A stretch of 64,000 nt of DNA from Ascidia mentula. Its lineage: Eukaryota; Chordata; Ascidiacea; Phlebobranchia; Ascidiidae. Shown piece by piece: positions 36,171 through 48,900 of this stretch. The notes below the pieces were generated by a model. The model saw only the letters and a list, made by a program, of their open reading frames with translations. It was not told where the DNA came from and made no database searches. Every line of letters begins with the position of its first letter. Positions within the stretch are counted from its first letter, which is position 1. A program made the position numbers and the translations under genes. The stretch is taken from the NCBI GenBank assembly GCA_947561715.1, contig OX387202.1, positions 17,745,001-17,809,000 on the forward strand, read 5' to 3'.

Positions 36171-36390
36171 TAAGCATTCATTAACAGTTATCTTGATAGC
36201 TATGGTCGTTATTATACTGTTTTATTCATTTTAGGCCCAAGAGCATTCAAACACCGCAATCTGCGTCATAATATCCATAATTACTAGTGATCAATCCAAT
36301 GCTTCAGACTTGTCAGTCATCAGTATTATCAATAGTTTAAATTTTAGTTTAATGCACAGAAGAAAAGTACGGCAATTGCGACATAACCAT
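36171..36390 (+). pseudogene. ORF with membrane anchor, copy 2, broken
   Basis: It aligns to 27717-27941 but begins GTGCATCATAAGC instead of ATG and has TAG after the hydrophobic segment (TTTTAGGCCCAAG against TTTTACGCCCAAG). A base is also lost in the run GAAGAAAAGTACGG, shifting the end of the frame. Confidence 0.35.
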
Positions 36391-36582
36391 ATTTATGTAA
36401 ATTATGAAACATATCAACTTATTTGAACTTGGGCATTGCTTAAGAATGAAAGTTCCACAAAAGATTTCCCAAATACATAGGTTCTGATACAGTGTCTTTT
36501 TGCGCGTTATTTGTCTGGTGTGCTCGGTTTTTGTTTAGTGTTGGCATCCAAGTGTGACTATTTTTCCATCAGTTACGGATTA

Positions 36583-36720
36583 TCAATGACATGGCGCGGT
36601 GGTAAACGATTTCTGATGGATCACCTCCAGAAAAGTCCAATCATTCTGACGAATAAATATATCTTAAAGATCGGACGAAGTGTGAAATGCATTAGAAATG
36701 TCGACATCATAGCAACGTGT
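36583..36720 (-). other. Short conserved minus-strand ORF, copy 4
   Basis: It reads DVDISNAFHTSSDLKDIF, then RQNDWTFLEVIHQK and TTAPCH before the stop. It lies between the gene C leader block and a dispersed-repeat copy, as in the B-C and D-E intervals. Confidence 0.3.
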
Positions 36721-37739
36721 TTATTTCTGAGTCCATGTCGGTGGTAACCTTATGTGTAACACTTAATTGTGATTGCTGATTATTGCTACATAATAAACTG
36801 TGCATAGGAAAGCATTGGTATCATTCCCAGTGGGTAAAATGGCATGACTTCCGATCGTAGACAAATCTTGCGTAAGGTTTTTTTTACTGGAACCTGCAAT
36901 AACGTACATAAGTCGGCTAAGACGAAGAGGGACGTTTTGTGAAGGAAGGTTAGGAAAAAGGACGTTGACTTCTTTCTACGTCTCTCTCTCTTTTATTTTA
37001 GCTGCATGTCTTGCTCTTTTTCGGTTGGAGCTTGGAAGTATGTGTAATGTGTAGTCACAGACTAAACACACTGCACAGCTACATGATTCACTCAAATGTT
37101 CGCAAATGAAAGGAAAAAATATGAACAAAATACAGAATTTTAATTATTTAAATTTTAGTTTTTAGATATGAAATCTAAATATTTTAATTTTGAATTTGTT
37201 CTCTTATTTCTTTATATCAAATGTTCACTGACATCGCAGCCAAGGCTTGGCACCTCAGCTTGATCAGCCACTGTGGCCCCGCAACAAATCCTGTGGAGGC
37301 GAAAGACCTATTGGCCTATAATTGCCTGAATGTCTTTCTGTTGAATTTACAACGACCAACATTTTAATTCGAATAACAGTTAATTATCAGGCCTTTTGGG
37401 AATAAATCTCAAGCCTCGGCGAATAGCTTATAGAGACCCAGTGATGATTTGTTTGTCACAATAATAATCGATAATGCAATTGAACACGTAACAGACTGAT
37501 CTTAACTCAACCGATAAAGCCATGCACTGCGATTTGAAACGTAAGATCACGTGAATTTCTACAGCAGCAGCGACATATAGTGGAAGAGGAAAAAGGGAAT
37601 GTCGCGCAATGACTGTTAAAACTTGTCATTGTCAGCTGTAATATCCACATCGCTATATGTCTTACACCTTGGTTTTCTATATAAGTAAGATTTTCCCCAA
37701 CAAGATCGCAAATGTATATGAACTCTCAGTATAAAATAG
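36716..37739. repeat. Dispersed array unit, single copy in the C-D interval
   Basis: It is closely similar to 28691-29690 along its whole length, with the same lack of the 32-bp motif. Confidence 0.65.
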
Positions 37740-38127
37740 CGACTTATCGAAACCCACAATTTCAAGCTTACTCTTATGGCGTTAAAAATCTTTTATGAAA
37801 TTTCCACTTTCAATTGGGCGCAATGTAGTTGCTATAAATAACGTACGAAAACAAAGCGATTCAATTCATACATCGAACCTTCATGAAGAAATTAGTCGTG
37901 TTGTTTGAACACTGCAACAATACACCGTGTTAGAAACAGTTTTTTAGTTGTTTCGGTAACTTCACACACACCTGTGTCCAATATAGAACATAATGGATGA
38001 CCGTGACAGCAAGGAACTGAAATAGTTTTTTATTAAATTGCAACTTAATGTACGAACCGCCGATTTGAAGCACCACAAAAATGGGACACGCACCAAACTT
38101 TAAGCTGTGTCTAACATAGAAATACAT
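37740..38127 (-). other. Block with hydrophobic ORF, copy 3
   Basis: ORF 38127-37930 reads MYFYVRHSLKFGACPIFVVL and then IGGSYIKLQF. It again lies immediately 3' (minus strand) of a Penelope-like GIY-YIG remnant. Confidence 0.25.
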
Positions 38128-38463
38128 TTCTTTCCACGTCTTTAATCCAAATATGTTTCATGGGCACCAATTTTACACAGAAACAAGGTTTACAAACAGT
38201 TACAACAATCACTCTCTGCAAATCATTGACGAACAACAAATCACAAGAAACTTTGATAACGATTTCATTCACATATCTGAGAATGCAGAGGCTTCCCCAT
38301 TCAACAGAAAATATTGACATGTTTTACTTATTTTAAAGACCTTTCGGTAAAAACTCATGCCATAATATGTTTAAAAATCTCGTGACTGGTCCAGCTCCAC
38401 AGTTATTAGAGCTGACCAAACTGACGTCATAAATCGTAGATAGGACTTGCGTGGGTGGTGACG

Positions 38464-39020
38464 TCATATATCATTGATTTTAGTCACACACCCGCAGGAG
38501 CGGAAAAAACAATTAACGCACAGTAAAAGGCACAAAACGCAAACAATAAACACATTAAGCTTTAAACAGTAATGCGGGAAAGGGGTAGGTATTGCCCACA
38601 TTAAGTTGCAACTGTTGATGTTGTTTTTACAGCGATTCCATGAGCAGGAGAAGATACATGTCTCTCGCCGACTCAATGATTTGCGGTCGCTGAACTTAAC
38701 TCTGTGACTCGGGTTGTCGAGCACGTGTTTGCACACTTCCGACGTTGCCGATCGTTGATGTTCAGCGATGCGTGTCCACAAGTTTCTTGATATCTGTTCA
38801 ATGTAGGATTGACTACACGAATATGGGAGTTTGTTAACGACGGATGAGAGGTGAAAGGTCTTCTTTTTGCATGGAAAATGCTGCGCAAGATTGAGTGGGT
38901 CATGTTCCACACCCTATACAGTCTTCCTGTCTGTGCAGCGGTAATCGAAACGTGTTGATTTCCGATGGATTCGGTGGTTGATACGATCTGGGTGTGCTGG
39001 CAGCCTCATCACACAGAATT
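38464..39020 (-). mobile_element. Penelope-like element remnant, copy 3
   Basis: The longest open version spans 38910-38464 and carries SYIEQISRNLWTRIAEHQRS and CKHVLDNPSHRVKFSD. Upstream, minus-strand sequence up to about 39020 encodes KFCVMRLPAHPDRINH in the linker position seen in Penelope-like proteins. The YIG glycine is replaced by Glu as in copy 1. Confidence 0.55.
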
Positions 39021-39792
39021 TTGCGTTTTTGTGTGTGGGTTTTGGAATGTCCACCTCATTTTTTATGCATTACCGAACTTGCGCACTAAGCTACGAATTT
39101 GTTCTAACCTATTTTTTTCGAAATTATGATTGTTTTGTTGATATGTGTGCACTACGATGCATAGGCATATTTTACCGTGCAAAATAAGTTTGTTTCTAGC
39201 GCTACATGGAAAGAGCATGAATTAGGGATCGTGGCAAAAGATATTACGGGAAAAAAGGCCCGATTTTTTAGCTGCAGTATCTTTGTAATCGAAGACATAA
39301 CAAAAATATTAAGAAAGCTATATTTAACTATTTTATTCGGGGCACATCAAATCCCCACGAATATCACACCACGTGAACGAATAACGCCACGCATAAAATT
39401 GAACAAAGTAAGTGGGGAAACGCAACGAATAAGGGAAAGGTCTTGACGATACACAGCGACTCCTTGCGGCAGCCAGTCCCTCGCGGGTAACGCACTAGTT
39501 GGCGCAAATACCTAGTAGGCACACGAGAAAACACAAGGAAAAAAACAAACGCAAAACACATAAAAAATAATCGCATGGGGGGCTATCGTCCCCTAGTGGT
39601 TGATTTAACATGGTGTAACTGACCACGTGTTGGCGCAGCTAAATGGCGGGCGAAGTGGGCGCTTTTATGGGGTGTCGGTATGCGTGATGTTAAGCGTGTT
39701 TACGACATCGGCCAGGATTTCCTCGAGAAAGGGGTTGTCCCTATTTCGCTGGACAGTGAGTCTTAAGCGAAAGGAGGATTTGCAGGATGTTA

Positions 39793-41974
39793 CTAGGTGG
39801 CGGGGTATGTCGTTGATGGGGCGTGTTTAATTCTGTTGCGTGTTTTCCAGATAGTGTGTGTTAGTGCGGTGTTTAACAGTGCTCCTAATGTTTTCGTGTA
39901 AGGTGTTGTGTTGTAAAGTTGTGGAAATGTGATGTGTAAAGGGGTGTCGAAAGGACAGGTGTTCAGGTCAGATAAAGTTCGAAAGACGTTGCGAATTAAG
40001 GTGAGCAGAGGTTGAATGGAAGGACAGTTGTTGAATAGGTAAGTAAAAGTTTCAAAGGGGAATTTGCACAGGTAGCAGTGGGGTTGTTGGTCCAAGGGAG
40101 GTATGATTTTTGACAATTTAACGGAAGAATTTTATGTGTTAGCCGAAAATTAAATGTTTTGAGATAATTTGGAAAGATGGGATGGTGAATTTGGTGCCAG
40201 TCGTTAAAGGGATGTGGTGTGTTGGTTTCGTCGATGATCCGGAGATAGAGGGGTTTGAATTTTTTTGTCATGATCTCAGTTTCGGTGAGTTTGAAAGATT
40301 TGAGAAGATTAAGAATATGAAGAAAGTGCGGAGAAGGTGTTGAAGCGTGTGGAAGAAAGTTTCTAGAACGAAGGTTAAAAAGTTTGGGGGGAGTCCAATG
40401 TTATATTCTATAAAGGAAAGTTGTGGAGAGGTTGGGGATTCCAAAAGGCGGTGGTTGTAATATTGCTTTATAGGAGAGAGAAGTGATAGGTCAGCGTAGA
40501 GGGGAATGTTTGCCGCGCCGTAACCGCCATGGTCACGACGGGCTGCCAGGATGTTAATTGGCAGGGTTGGGCTGTTTGGGCCGACGACGAACTTTACCAC
40601 AATGCCGTCGATCCGTTCTCGTTGCTGGGGAGATAAAGGGTAAGTTTTACCAAGGTATGAAATTTGGGGCAAAAGTAAAGTTTTTGAGAGGATGCATTTA
40701 GAATCAAAGGTAAGAAACGGGTTGCTGATAGATTTGGCGCGGGATTGCAAAGAGGTAATTGTTTTGTGCCATGTCGCTGTAATGTCTGATGGTGCGCCTA
40801 TTGGGGTGTTTAACGGAGTTATCGATTTAGGGTTGCACTTTATATTACACAAGGTCGGGTCATCAATGGGAGGTCGAAGGATGGCAATCGCTTCGGTTTT
40901 GGTGGGGTTTAGTTTTAATCCAGAAAATTTACCAAAATGATCAATGAGGCCGAGGGCTTTGGTGAGGGAGTGCCGATGCGCCACCACTATGGTGACGTCA
41001 TCGGCGTAAGCGATTGCCTTGGGTGTGTTGCGGCATGGCACTGGGGTTGAGTCGATAGAAGAGTTATTTTAAAGGGCAACGAGGAGCGGATCTAGGGCAA
41101 TCAGGAAGAGGTTCAGACTAAGGGGGTCTCCTTGTCTGACTCCTCTCCTGGTGGCAAAGCCGTTTATGAAGGCCCGGGAGTTGGCGCTAGAGTGAAGTGC
41201 AGAAAGGTAATTAGTAAAGCAAGTGGGAAAGCGTTTAAGAGTTAACTGAAGGAGTAGCCAAGAAAATGAAACAGAATCGAAGGCTTTTTGAAAATCGAGG
41301 GAAATGAAGTAAGTGTCCGAATTGATGGAGGAAGCGTGATGGTGGAGATCGCGTAGGAGAGAAGTTGCGTCGGTGGTGGAAGAGCCGGGGGTAGCGAATT
41401 GATTTGAAGAAAGAAGGGTTTGAGTCTGAGATTTAGAAGCTTGTAAAGAATTTTCAGGTCCGTATTAAAAAGAGAGATTGGCCGGTAATTATTAAGAAGA
41501 GTGGGGTCATTTTTTTTAAGATAAGGGTAAGATTGTATTCTGAAGGGGTGTAGGAATTAAAATATGAGAAGTTAAGAGCTTGGGTGAGGTCGGGGGTTTT
41601 GCCGGAGGGAAAGAGGGAAAGAGTTTTTCTAATTTCATGTTGCGTGATGGGGATTGATAGGGTTTCAATGTGTTGGTCCGAATTTAATTTAAGGGGAATT
41701 TTAGCGAATAAATTAGAGGGGTCAGGTATTGGAAGGTTTTGATTAGAATATAAAGTTTCGAAGAATTGCCGAGTGTGAGAAAGAAGTTCCTTGGGGGTAG
41801 AGAGAGGGAGGCCGTGGTCGTCTTGTAGTTCGAAAATGGGATTGTGAATGCGTGAGGGTAGTACTTCGGAATAGAGTAATTTATCGGTAATGTTTTTAAA
41901 ATGGGAGTCGGAGGAAAGAGATTTTAGAATAGGGTCGCGGGATTTAGAAAGGTAGAGAGAATTTAGGAATTTTT
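39793..41974 (-). pseudogene. LINE ORF2, reverse transcriptase and C-terminal part, broken
   Basis: The reverse transcriptase can be followed through several frames: NYRPISLFNTDLKIL near 41510, GVRQGDPLSLNLFL near 41130, then a TAA near 41068, then AYADDVTIVVAHRH and FSGLKLNPTKTEAI in the frame 41041-40268. Further shifts follow, with NCPSIQPLLTLI and HTIWKTRNRIKHAP at the C-terminus near 39820-40060. The YADD box is intact but the product cannot be made in one piece. Confidence 0.8.
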
Positions 41975-42997
41975 TTATAGATTGAAAGAGCGAAAGTTTT
42001 CAGAAGAGGGATTGTCGTTGAAAATTTGGCGGGCGGTGTCGAGTTGTTGCTGTAGGGTGTAAGTTTCTTCTCGGGATTGTTTAGCCAAACGTTTCGAATG
42101 TGATTTTGTCAGGGATTGAAATTTAAGTGTTAGCCAAAAATCCATGAGGTTAGGGTGTAAGGGAGCGAGAGTTTGCCAAAGGGGGTAGAAGCGGTGAAAG
42201 TCGAGACGGAAAAGAGGGTCGTTAAGAGTTTTAGTATTATTTTTCCATGTGCCACGGCCTCTGGGTGGAGAAGAGATAAGGTTAAGAGAGACCGAAACTG
42301 AGTCATGGTCCGAAAAGGGGCAAGGAGTAAAAAGATGATTATTGGGAGATAATGAAAGGAAGAGGTAAATTCGATCTATTCTAGGCTGAGAGTTTGAGGC
42401 GCGGCGGGAAAATTGACGGAGATTTGGGTGTAGAAGCCGAAAAGAATCTTGTAAATTAAAAGTTTGTAATTTTATGAGGTTATAGCTGGGTTGTCGATTG
42501 GGTAGTGATGGGTATCTGTCTAAGGTAGGGTCGGTTACGCAATTAAAATCTCCAGTAAAAACAATTGGGTGGGTAGAAGAGATGTAGGGGTAGAGAGAGT
42601 CGAAGAATTTGTTATTGAATATGTATTTTTTTGTGCCGGAGGGTGCGTATATATTAACTAAGTGAAAGGTGTGGGTCAGGGTTGATATATCGGCCGCAAT
42701 AATGCGACCGTCAGAGTCGGAAGTTGAATTAAGAATTCGGAGGCTGGAGGAGTTTAGAAGAACTGCGACACCCCCGTAGACAGAGCCTTTTAGAGGTGCC
42801 GAATTTAAGAGGATTGGGCCGGAAGTCCATTCGGACTTCCACAGGGATTCGGTATGGGGGGTAGAGTGAGTTTCTTGGAGGTAAAAAAGGTCAAAGTTCA
42901 AAGAGGAAAGGTGCCGAAATAGGGCCCTTCTCTTGGTTTCCTGGCCTAAGCCGTTAACGTTCAGAGTGCAAATGCGCAGATGAGAAATTGGCGCCAT
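41975..42997 (-). CDS. LINE ORF2, apurinic endonuclease domain (open part)
   Basis: The 340-codon frame starts at the ATG at 42997. It shows the endonuclease motifs of non-LTR elements in order: ICTLNVNGL, DLFYLQETHST, GGVAVLLNSS, LVNIYAPSG, VFTGDFNCV, QPRIDRIYL and SDHDSVSVSL. The catalytic Asn, Glu, Asp-Asn and Asp-His residues appear present. It ends at a stop after FRSFNL, where the intact family would run on into the reverse transcriptase, so it is the first fragment of a broken ORF2. Confidence 0.85.
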   Translation of the reverse strand: MAPISHLRICTLNVNGLGQETKRRALFRHLSSLNFDLFYLQETHSTPHTESLWKSEWTSGPILLNSAPLKGSVYGGVAVLLNSSSLRILNSTSDSDGRIIAADISTLTHTFHLVNIYAPSGTKKYIFNNKFFDSLYPYISSTHPIVFTGDFNCVTDPTLDRYPSLPNRQPSYNLIKLQTFNLQDSFRLLHPNLRQFSRRASNSQPRIDRIYLFLSLSPNNHLFTPCPFSDHDSVSVSLNLISSPPRGRGTWKNNTKTLNDPLFRLDFHRFYPLWQTLAPLHPNLMDFWLTLKFQSLTKSHSKRLAKQSREETYTLQQQLDTARQIFNDNPSSENFRSFNL

Positions 42998-43043
42998 TAT
43001 AAAAACAAAATAAAAAGAAGGTCACGTGGTCAGTGGGGTTATT

Positions 43044-44115
43044 TCAAAAACAGGTGGAATTAAAGTCGTCCGGTATATTCGCTTTACAACTACAAACAAC
43101 TTTTTCTCCGGGCAAAAGATTGTAAACCGCGCCGCAGGTACAGCTGATTACAATCCGCTGGCAGTTCTTATTAGTGCAGCGGGATGGGCTTGTATAGGCC
43201 TCATCCGGCGCCCAATTGCCGCATCGGCATTTAAAATGCACAGTACCACAAGAACATTTAATATCCTTGCCTGTATATGCATTGAGCCAACATGTCGTTT
43301 TCTTCGGTATGGGTGGTGAGTCACTCTGTTTTCGTTTGCGGGAACGCACCTCGGTGAAGCCTTCTTCGTCACGTTTGGCTGCTCTGGGTGTTGACGTTGC
43401 CACGGGTGATGGTTGGTGTGTCGGAGCGGTAATAGCCAACTCGGGCTGCGGGATACGGTGTTGTACCGCCTCTGGTGTCTTGCATTTTGGACTCACGATG
43501 AGCGTTGCGGCGCTAGAGGGTGGTAGCGCCTCTGCCGTCTTGTTGATGTTGTGGTGCGTTGTAGCGATAATAGCCACCTCGGGCTGCAGGATACGATGTT
43601 GTAAAATAAAATCAAGTCACCAGAGGCGGTGATTTTATTCTTCTTCGCGGGCGTTGGGGCGCGCTTGAGTGACGCCTCTGGAGACTTCACGCCCCTTTGT
43701 GTGACGTCAGCGCGGGCGTTGGGGCGTACTTGGCAAAATATGCGAGGAGCGCTTGCATTGGTATACGCGGGGGGACCTTGGTAAGTGTAACACATTCTTC
43801 ATCTTCACATCTCGCGGTTGCGTAAACCGGCTTTCCGGTCGCTCGAAGTGCCATGGCGAATTCACGCGCCTTATCCTTGGTGGGGCAGTAAAACTTTACT
43901 CTGCCGTTAGAGAACTGCAACAGACCTTCTAGGAAGGTCCGCCAACGAATGTTATGTTGCCGCAGCAACGTTAAGATTTCGGGACGCTTCAGCCCGGGAT
44001 TGAAACGGGCGTCCACTTCCAAATTCTCATCCGTGTCGAACGGATCTTTAACTTGCACAGATCGGGCCGCCACACTGGGCCCGGCTACAGCTTGTGCAAA
44101 ATTCATAACAGACAT
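43044..44115 (-). pseudogene. LINE ORF1 (nucleic-acid-binding protein), frameshifted
   Basis: The ATG at 44115 opens a frame with MSVMNFAQAVAGPS, RVKFYCPTKDKAREFAMALR and VTLTKVPPRIPMQAL, a compact fold like the RRM-like part of LINE ORF1 proteins. The frame breaks near 43720, passes through a Lys-rich linker in a second frame and resumes at 43577-43044. The C-terminal part has many paired cysteines (KCSCGTVHFKCRCGNW, CTNKNCQRIVISCTCGAVY, VVCSCKANI). These look metal-binding but do not follow the usual CCHC knuckle spacing. A segment of about 40 bp (GCGATAATAGCCA onward) is repeated 141 bp apart at 43427 and 43566. Confidence 0.65.
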
Positions 44116-44415
44116 ATTACAAAACAGAAAAATGGTGTGTCAAGTGACAAAGGACACACCCTGGCCGCTTGTCGATAACCTCTACTAAAACGTACGAAAT
44201 AGTGGCCCTGAAAAGGGCCGGGCTGGCTAAACAAGCGACCTCAAGAATCTCCTCCAAACACATTCACAGCTGACAATTACGTTTCAAAAGAAGTTCCAAA
44301 AACAAACTGGTAAATCCTTCCGATAACTGCTTTGAACAACTTGCAAATGATTAAATAGAGAAAATAGCTTGTCGAAACAGTAGGTAACTCACGTATGATA
44401 CTTGCCTTATTCAAA

Positions 44416-45997
44416 TAGCAATTAACTGTCACATATATGCGTTCTTGTTATCGAACGTTTTCAGTTGATGGTTCAGCCTTTTCGACACGAACAATTTAAA
44501 GAAACGCACCATCAACAGGGCCAGGGTTTCGCTAATGGATTCATCAGGCTGTCCACAAGCATATGGAAAATGACAATGTTACAGGACCTACGATGCGATG
44601 CGTGTTTATGATGCTTGAATGACATTGCGTAAACCACTAAGTGGCGACGGCAACGCTGGAGCGATGTCTGACTGAAATAGGAAGTCATTATGTTCGTACA
44701 ACTGACTTGGAGGTCCACAATACAACAGCACACACAAAAATCTGTTTTGAGACCCGATATTATGCAAGAACAGCTCGTCCACAATTTTGCAAGGTAAATA
44801 TCTTGCGGTGCCAGATCCGTCACCCAGCACATAGAACACAACACGCAATTGTATTCAATGTTGAGCAGAATGGGAGACGCGACGGAAACCCATACACTAC
44901 AAATATTCCCATTTGTTTGAGATTGATTTATTAATAGCGGCTCGAGGCTCACGCTTTTAGTGAAAAGAGCATGTTTTTCTTATAAATGTCTATTTACCTT
45001 CCGCAGAGTTATTAAAATATGATAGGAATTCTATTTTATGAAAAGACATTACATGAGCCACAAACAGTTTTTGAAAAAAAACGCATGTAATCATAGTCTA
45101 ATCTTTTTTCATGTAAATGCTTTAAGATGTTACGCAAACCCGTAAGCAATTTCACTGCCAGGCAAAAAGTAGTTCTCTGACAAGATATCTGTGCACTATA
45201 CATCTTAGTTTTGTGGGTTTTTCTCGGCGGTCTTTGCCGGCGTTAACATTTGATTACCGGTACTTATCATTTGCCGGGATTAGACAAATCGACAGGGCTT
45301 CAATAAATACTAATTGACGCGACAAATAAACCAATAACGGTTCGTCTCCCTAACCCATCATTCACTTGTTGTACTTCTGTTTAGTGTAAAATTACCAAAC
45401 CAGCAGTTTTACAATGTTTTCCATTTGTGCGCATAAGTTTGTGCGCAAAAACGTCGCTGGCAGCTCCCGCACGAATGAATCGCCCTGTATGACACCACGC
45501 AACAATGATCTCGCTTTCGCACGATTACGTTCGCAACGGTTTAAACGTAAGTGTGATCGGCTGTATCTTAGAAACTTGAGATCGTATCAAGCTACTTTTT
45601 TCACCAAAACTTGTAGAAAGTTCTGACCATTTTATGTTTAAGTTATTTTCCATGTCATATGAACTTTAACGCTAAACTGTGACCCGAAGGTCTCTTCCGC
45701 TTATCTGAATAATGACACAAAAAGCAAAAGGATCCATGTTTTAAAGTTCCATGTATATTATTTTATATGTGATGATTTGTGAAGCAAAGTATTTACAAAA
45801 TATTCACAGCATCAAGTAAACACACTTGGGAATTCGATGCAATCGTGGTGGTAATAAGTATATGCGGTTAATAAATTGGTAATCACTTTTCAAAGAAAAA
45901 AGAAAAAATAGTTGCAGTAATTACGATGATTTCTTTTTATTTTTATTAAACCACGTAAATAATTCCATTCATTTGTTTCGTTTTATCTTTAATTTTA
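44416..45997. repeat. Intergenic blocks left of gene D's 3' end
   Basis: Positions 44416-45110 match the unit block at 22688-23100. Positions 45110-45660 hold a different block shared only with 61634-62155, in place of the 28S fragment found beside B, C and E. From 45660 to 45997 the sequence rejoins the common 3' flank. Confidence 0.6.
45414..45626 (+). other. Unrecognised 70-codon ORF
   Basis: It begins MFSICAHKFVRKNVAGSSRT and ends FFTKTCRKF; it is basic and Arg-rich. A good donor-like site (AAACGTAAGTG) lies inside at about 45549, so it could instead be a first exon. The second copy near 61916 lacks about 17 nt after GCGCATAAG and is frameshifted. Confidence 0.3.
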
Positions 45998-48900
45998 TTA
46001 CATCACAGGTCTTATTTTCATTTCCGAACGTTTACGTGATACCGGATACCAACGGTTCGAATCGTATGCTCCTGTCGCCTCATTGTAATACTTTCCGTTC
46101 AGGTTGGAGGTATAACAACTATTATACCACCAAGCTCCATGAGTAACAACAGCACAGTTTATACCATCTGAATCATGATCTCGGTCATGTGTGGTGAATG
46201 GCATCTGATTGTGGTAATCCAGCCGATCAACTATTGGTGCAAATTTTTAAAAGTTTAGTTTGCGGTTCAGATGTTAACCAGCCAATCACCTGGCATACAT
46301 TTGAAAGCAGTAAATGTTTTTAATATATATAGATTTAACGCATTTTGTGAGTAACATGGACAAAAGCGCAAATTACGTCATACTTGCGTAACTCTTTATT
46401 TGTAAGTCCAACTTTTTCGTATTGCGCATGCAGACTTAGTAAAATTGCAATTTCAGTTCTTGAAGATTTTGTTTCCATTTATTTTATTCTTGCGGTTTTG
46501 ACGGATAGCGAATTTCACAACTGATAAAACAATGTTCATTAACCTCCACACAAGTGATTGGCTCGTATATTTACTTCAAAAGTATAAACGGTCAACAGAT
46601 GAGGATCTAAAAAGTCTTGTCAGAAGGCACGCGACCGTGTAGTATAAAATATTTTAGCGCGCATGCTCATGTGAGTTTTGTAACTCACCAACGATTTAGA
46701 GCAGGGGTGCACAGTTTGCGGCCGTAAACATGCTTTATATGACATTTGTATTGTCGGCCGTGCATTGTGAAAAACTTAACAGGTTTTGCTTGGATGTTTG
46801 GCTTATGGAATTGGTCAGTCTTTGTTATAAAACAGAATAAAATCAAGTATTTTTTACAAAATTTCATTACACTTTTAAGGCATAATTAAATGCGTAATTG
46901 TCAGTTGGGATTCACAGGCGACTGTTGGTAAAATAAAGTCTGTGTGATGCGGCCGGTATTAATCTAAAGGTTGTGCGCCCCTGAGTAAGAGACTCTATTA
47001 AACCTCCTTTGTATCAAGCTAATTTATTTGAACGTGTTTGCTCGCTTACCTGCATCACCAGTGTACCCACCAACAGTCAGACGGTAATTCTCCCCTGATG
47101 AACCGATGCTAAAGTTGCTGTCAAGATGGTACAAATTGGAACTCAAAAACTTGGCACTCAAACGCACGCATGTAGTTACCTGTACTTTGCATAATACTTT
47201 GTGTCATCAAAATTTTGCAGGTCAACGCGGAGCTCTTGACGTTTCCAACTTGTAAGTTCGTGCATCAGCTCCAAGCCTTAATTAATCAACAAACGTTAAG
47301 AGTTATTCGTTTTTTTCTTTTACAAATGTTGTTGGTGTTTGACGATGAAAAGCTTGCACTCAAGAGCGCATCCCAACATATGACAATCGTGACGACGAGA
47401 AAATACTAACATATTTGCATCTTCGATTGCTAGTGTTTGAAACTACCGCTGGAGGCGCTAAAGAACGAAACCTAATTGGGAGTTGGTAGTGATTGGCTGC
47501 ATTGGTCAAGCGCACAACCCGTATACCAAGAAATGAAACCTGATCGGGATTCGTGCATAGGATATTCCAGGGTGCAAATCACGGTCTGGTCAAAAAAAAA
47601 TCTAAATAAACAAAATCCTGCCAATCATGCCATTGCATGTAATATTATTGCCTGATATAGTGGTAGAGATCCACTACGTACATGTGAAGGTTGCCTGGCA
47701 AGTTGTACATTTGCGCACCAGTGTACATTGGTCACAATATACCCCGTGAAACCACAGAACTCCTGTAGCTCAATTGGCAGAATGTTGGGCCTGGTTAGCC
47801 CAGGGTCGGGAGTTCAAACCTCACCGGAGGCTTGATTTTTCAAATCTTGCTCCGACTTGTCAGAAAAAAGTGGCTGCTCCAGCTACTGCATTGCGTGGAC
47901 TGCCAAGCCTGCGAACCTAATGATCGCGATACGATAGCTGTGATCCTCAAGCAAGGACCTGCGCATTTAGGCGATCCTGCCAATCATGCCATTGCATGAA
48001 ACATTAATGCGTTGTAAACAAAAGAAACAAATTGATTTAAATGCGGGTGATGCTAATGTCGCAATACCTGACCAAAACTCTCCAGTCAAGGAACCAAATC
48101 CATTTTCATATTCTCTCCAGCCCCGATAAAAATTAGTTGAACCATCAAATCGTTTCTGTACAACCTGAAAATATAAAAAGAAAAATAATTTACATTGTTT
48201 TGCTTGGATTTTTATATTTCGAGCAAACATCGAGCAACTACGTATATCCGTTACGTTACAATGTTCTTTGTATTTTATAGTTAAAATTGAAACAAATAAT
48301 TTATTGAAAACGTGTGTATTTAAGACACCCCGTTTTGATTTGTAGCTTCGGTTCCATTAATATTGATAACATGACCCTGTTCTGTTGAAGAGGGGTTTCC
48401 ATTCTTAGTCAAACGTTTACAATTAACCAAAAATTTATTTAGTTCTAATCGCAGAAATATGAACTCACAAGCCAACCACCACCATCAGTTTGCATGTCGC
48501 AATATCCCTTGTATGGTTTAGGAGGAGAATATAAATTGTAGACTCCGCTTTGTGTCATTCCGTTCTGCAATGCATCCTTGCAACTGGCGTAAACAAAACG
48601 ATTCATATCTCCTGCAAAATAAAACGTAATCATTGGTCTGAATAGGAATTATGTCCCTTTAACGCCGATATATTGAACTATCACCAAACTTAACGTTACT
48701 GTAAGATTTTTCTGCTATTCATCCTGTTTTGATGCTAATTTCGCGACAGAGACGGTAACGCAGGCTAAAAAAATACAAACTATTAAAAATAACCTTAAAT
48801 CATTTTTGCTTGAGGTTTAAACCAAGTGCCACTAACGCAGTTCCAAAATAAAATTAATGGAATAATTTAGCAAAACTAAATACGCCTGAGTTCAGTTTCC

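Larger units (their letters stand above)
39330..44415 (-). mobile_element. LINE (non-LTR retrotransposon, L1/Tx1-like), decayed
   Basis: A 5-kb insertion interrupts a block that continues in other units. The sequence left of it (to AAGAAAGCTAT) and right of it (TAGCAATTAACTGTCA) align to 21800 and 21970; about 170 bp of target is missing. Base composition differs from the surroundings (GC-richer, minus-strand coding with long open frames). It encodes ORF1 at 44115-43044 and ORF2 with endonuclease and reverse transcriptase at 42997-39793, broken by several shifts and a stop. The clade is judged from the motifs SDHDSVSV, NYRPISLFNTD and FSGLKLNPTKTEA and from the C-terminal IWKTRN, and is tentative. 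Confidence 0.85.

Noticed and set aside
43216..43632. Plus-strand open frames in the LINE (43026-43319, 43216-43632, 40692-40940, 39627-39830).
   Set aside because: They are antisense to LINE ORF1 and ORF2, which have recognisable motifs.
44512..44952. Cys-rich minus-strand frame of 146 codons, possibly a membrane receptor fragment.
   Set aside because: Copies at 23.0, 31.2 and 52.2 kb are truncated or shifted, both strands are open, and no receptor motif is visible.
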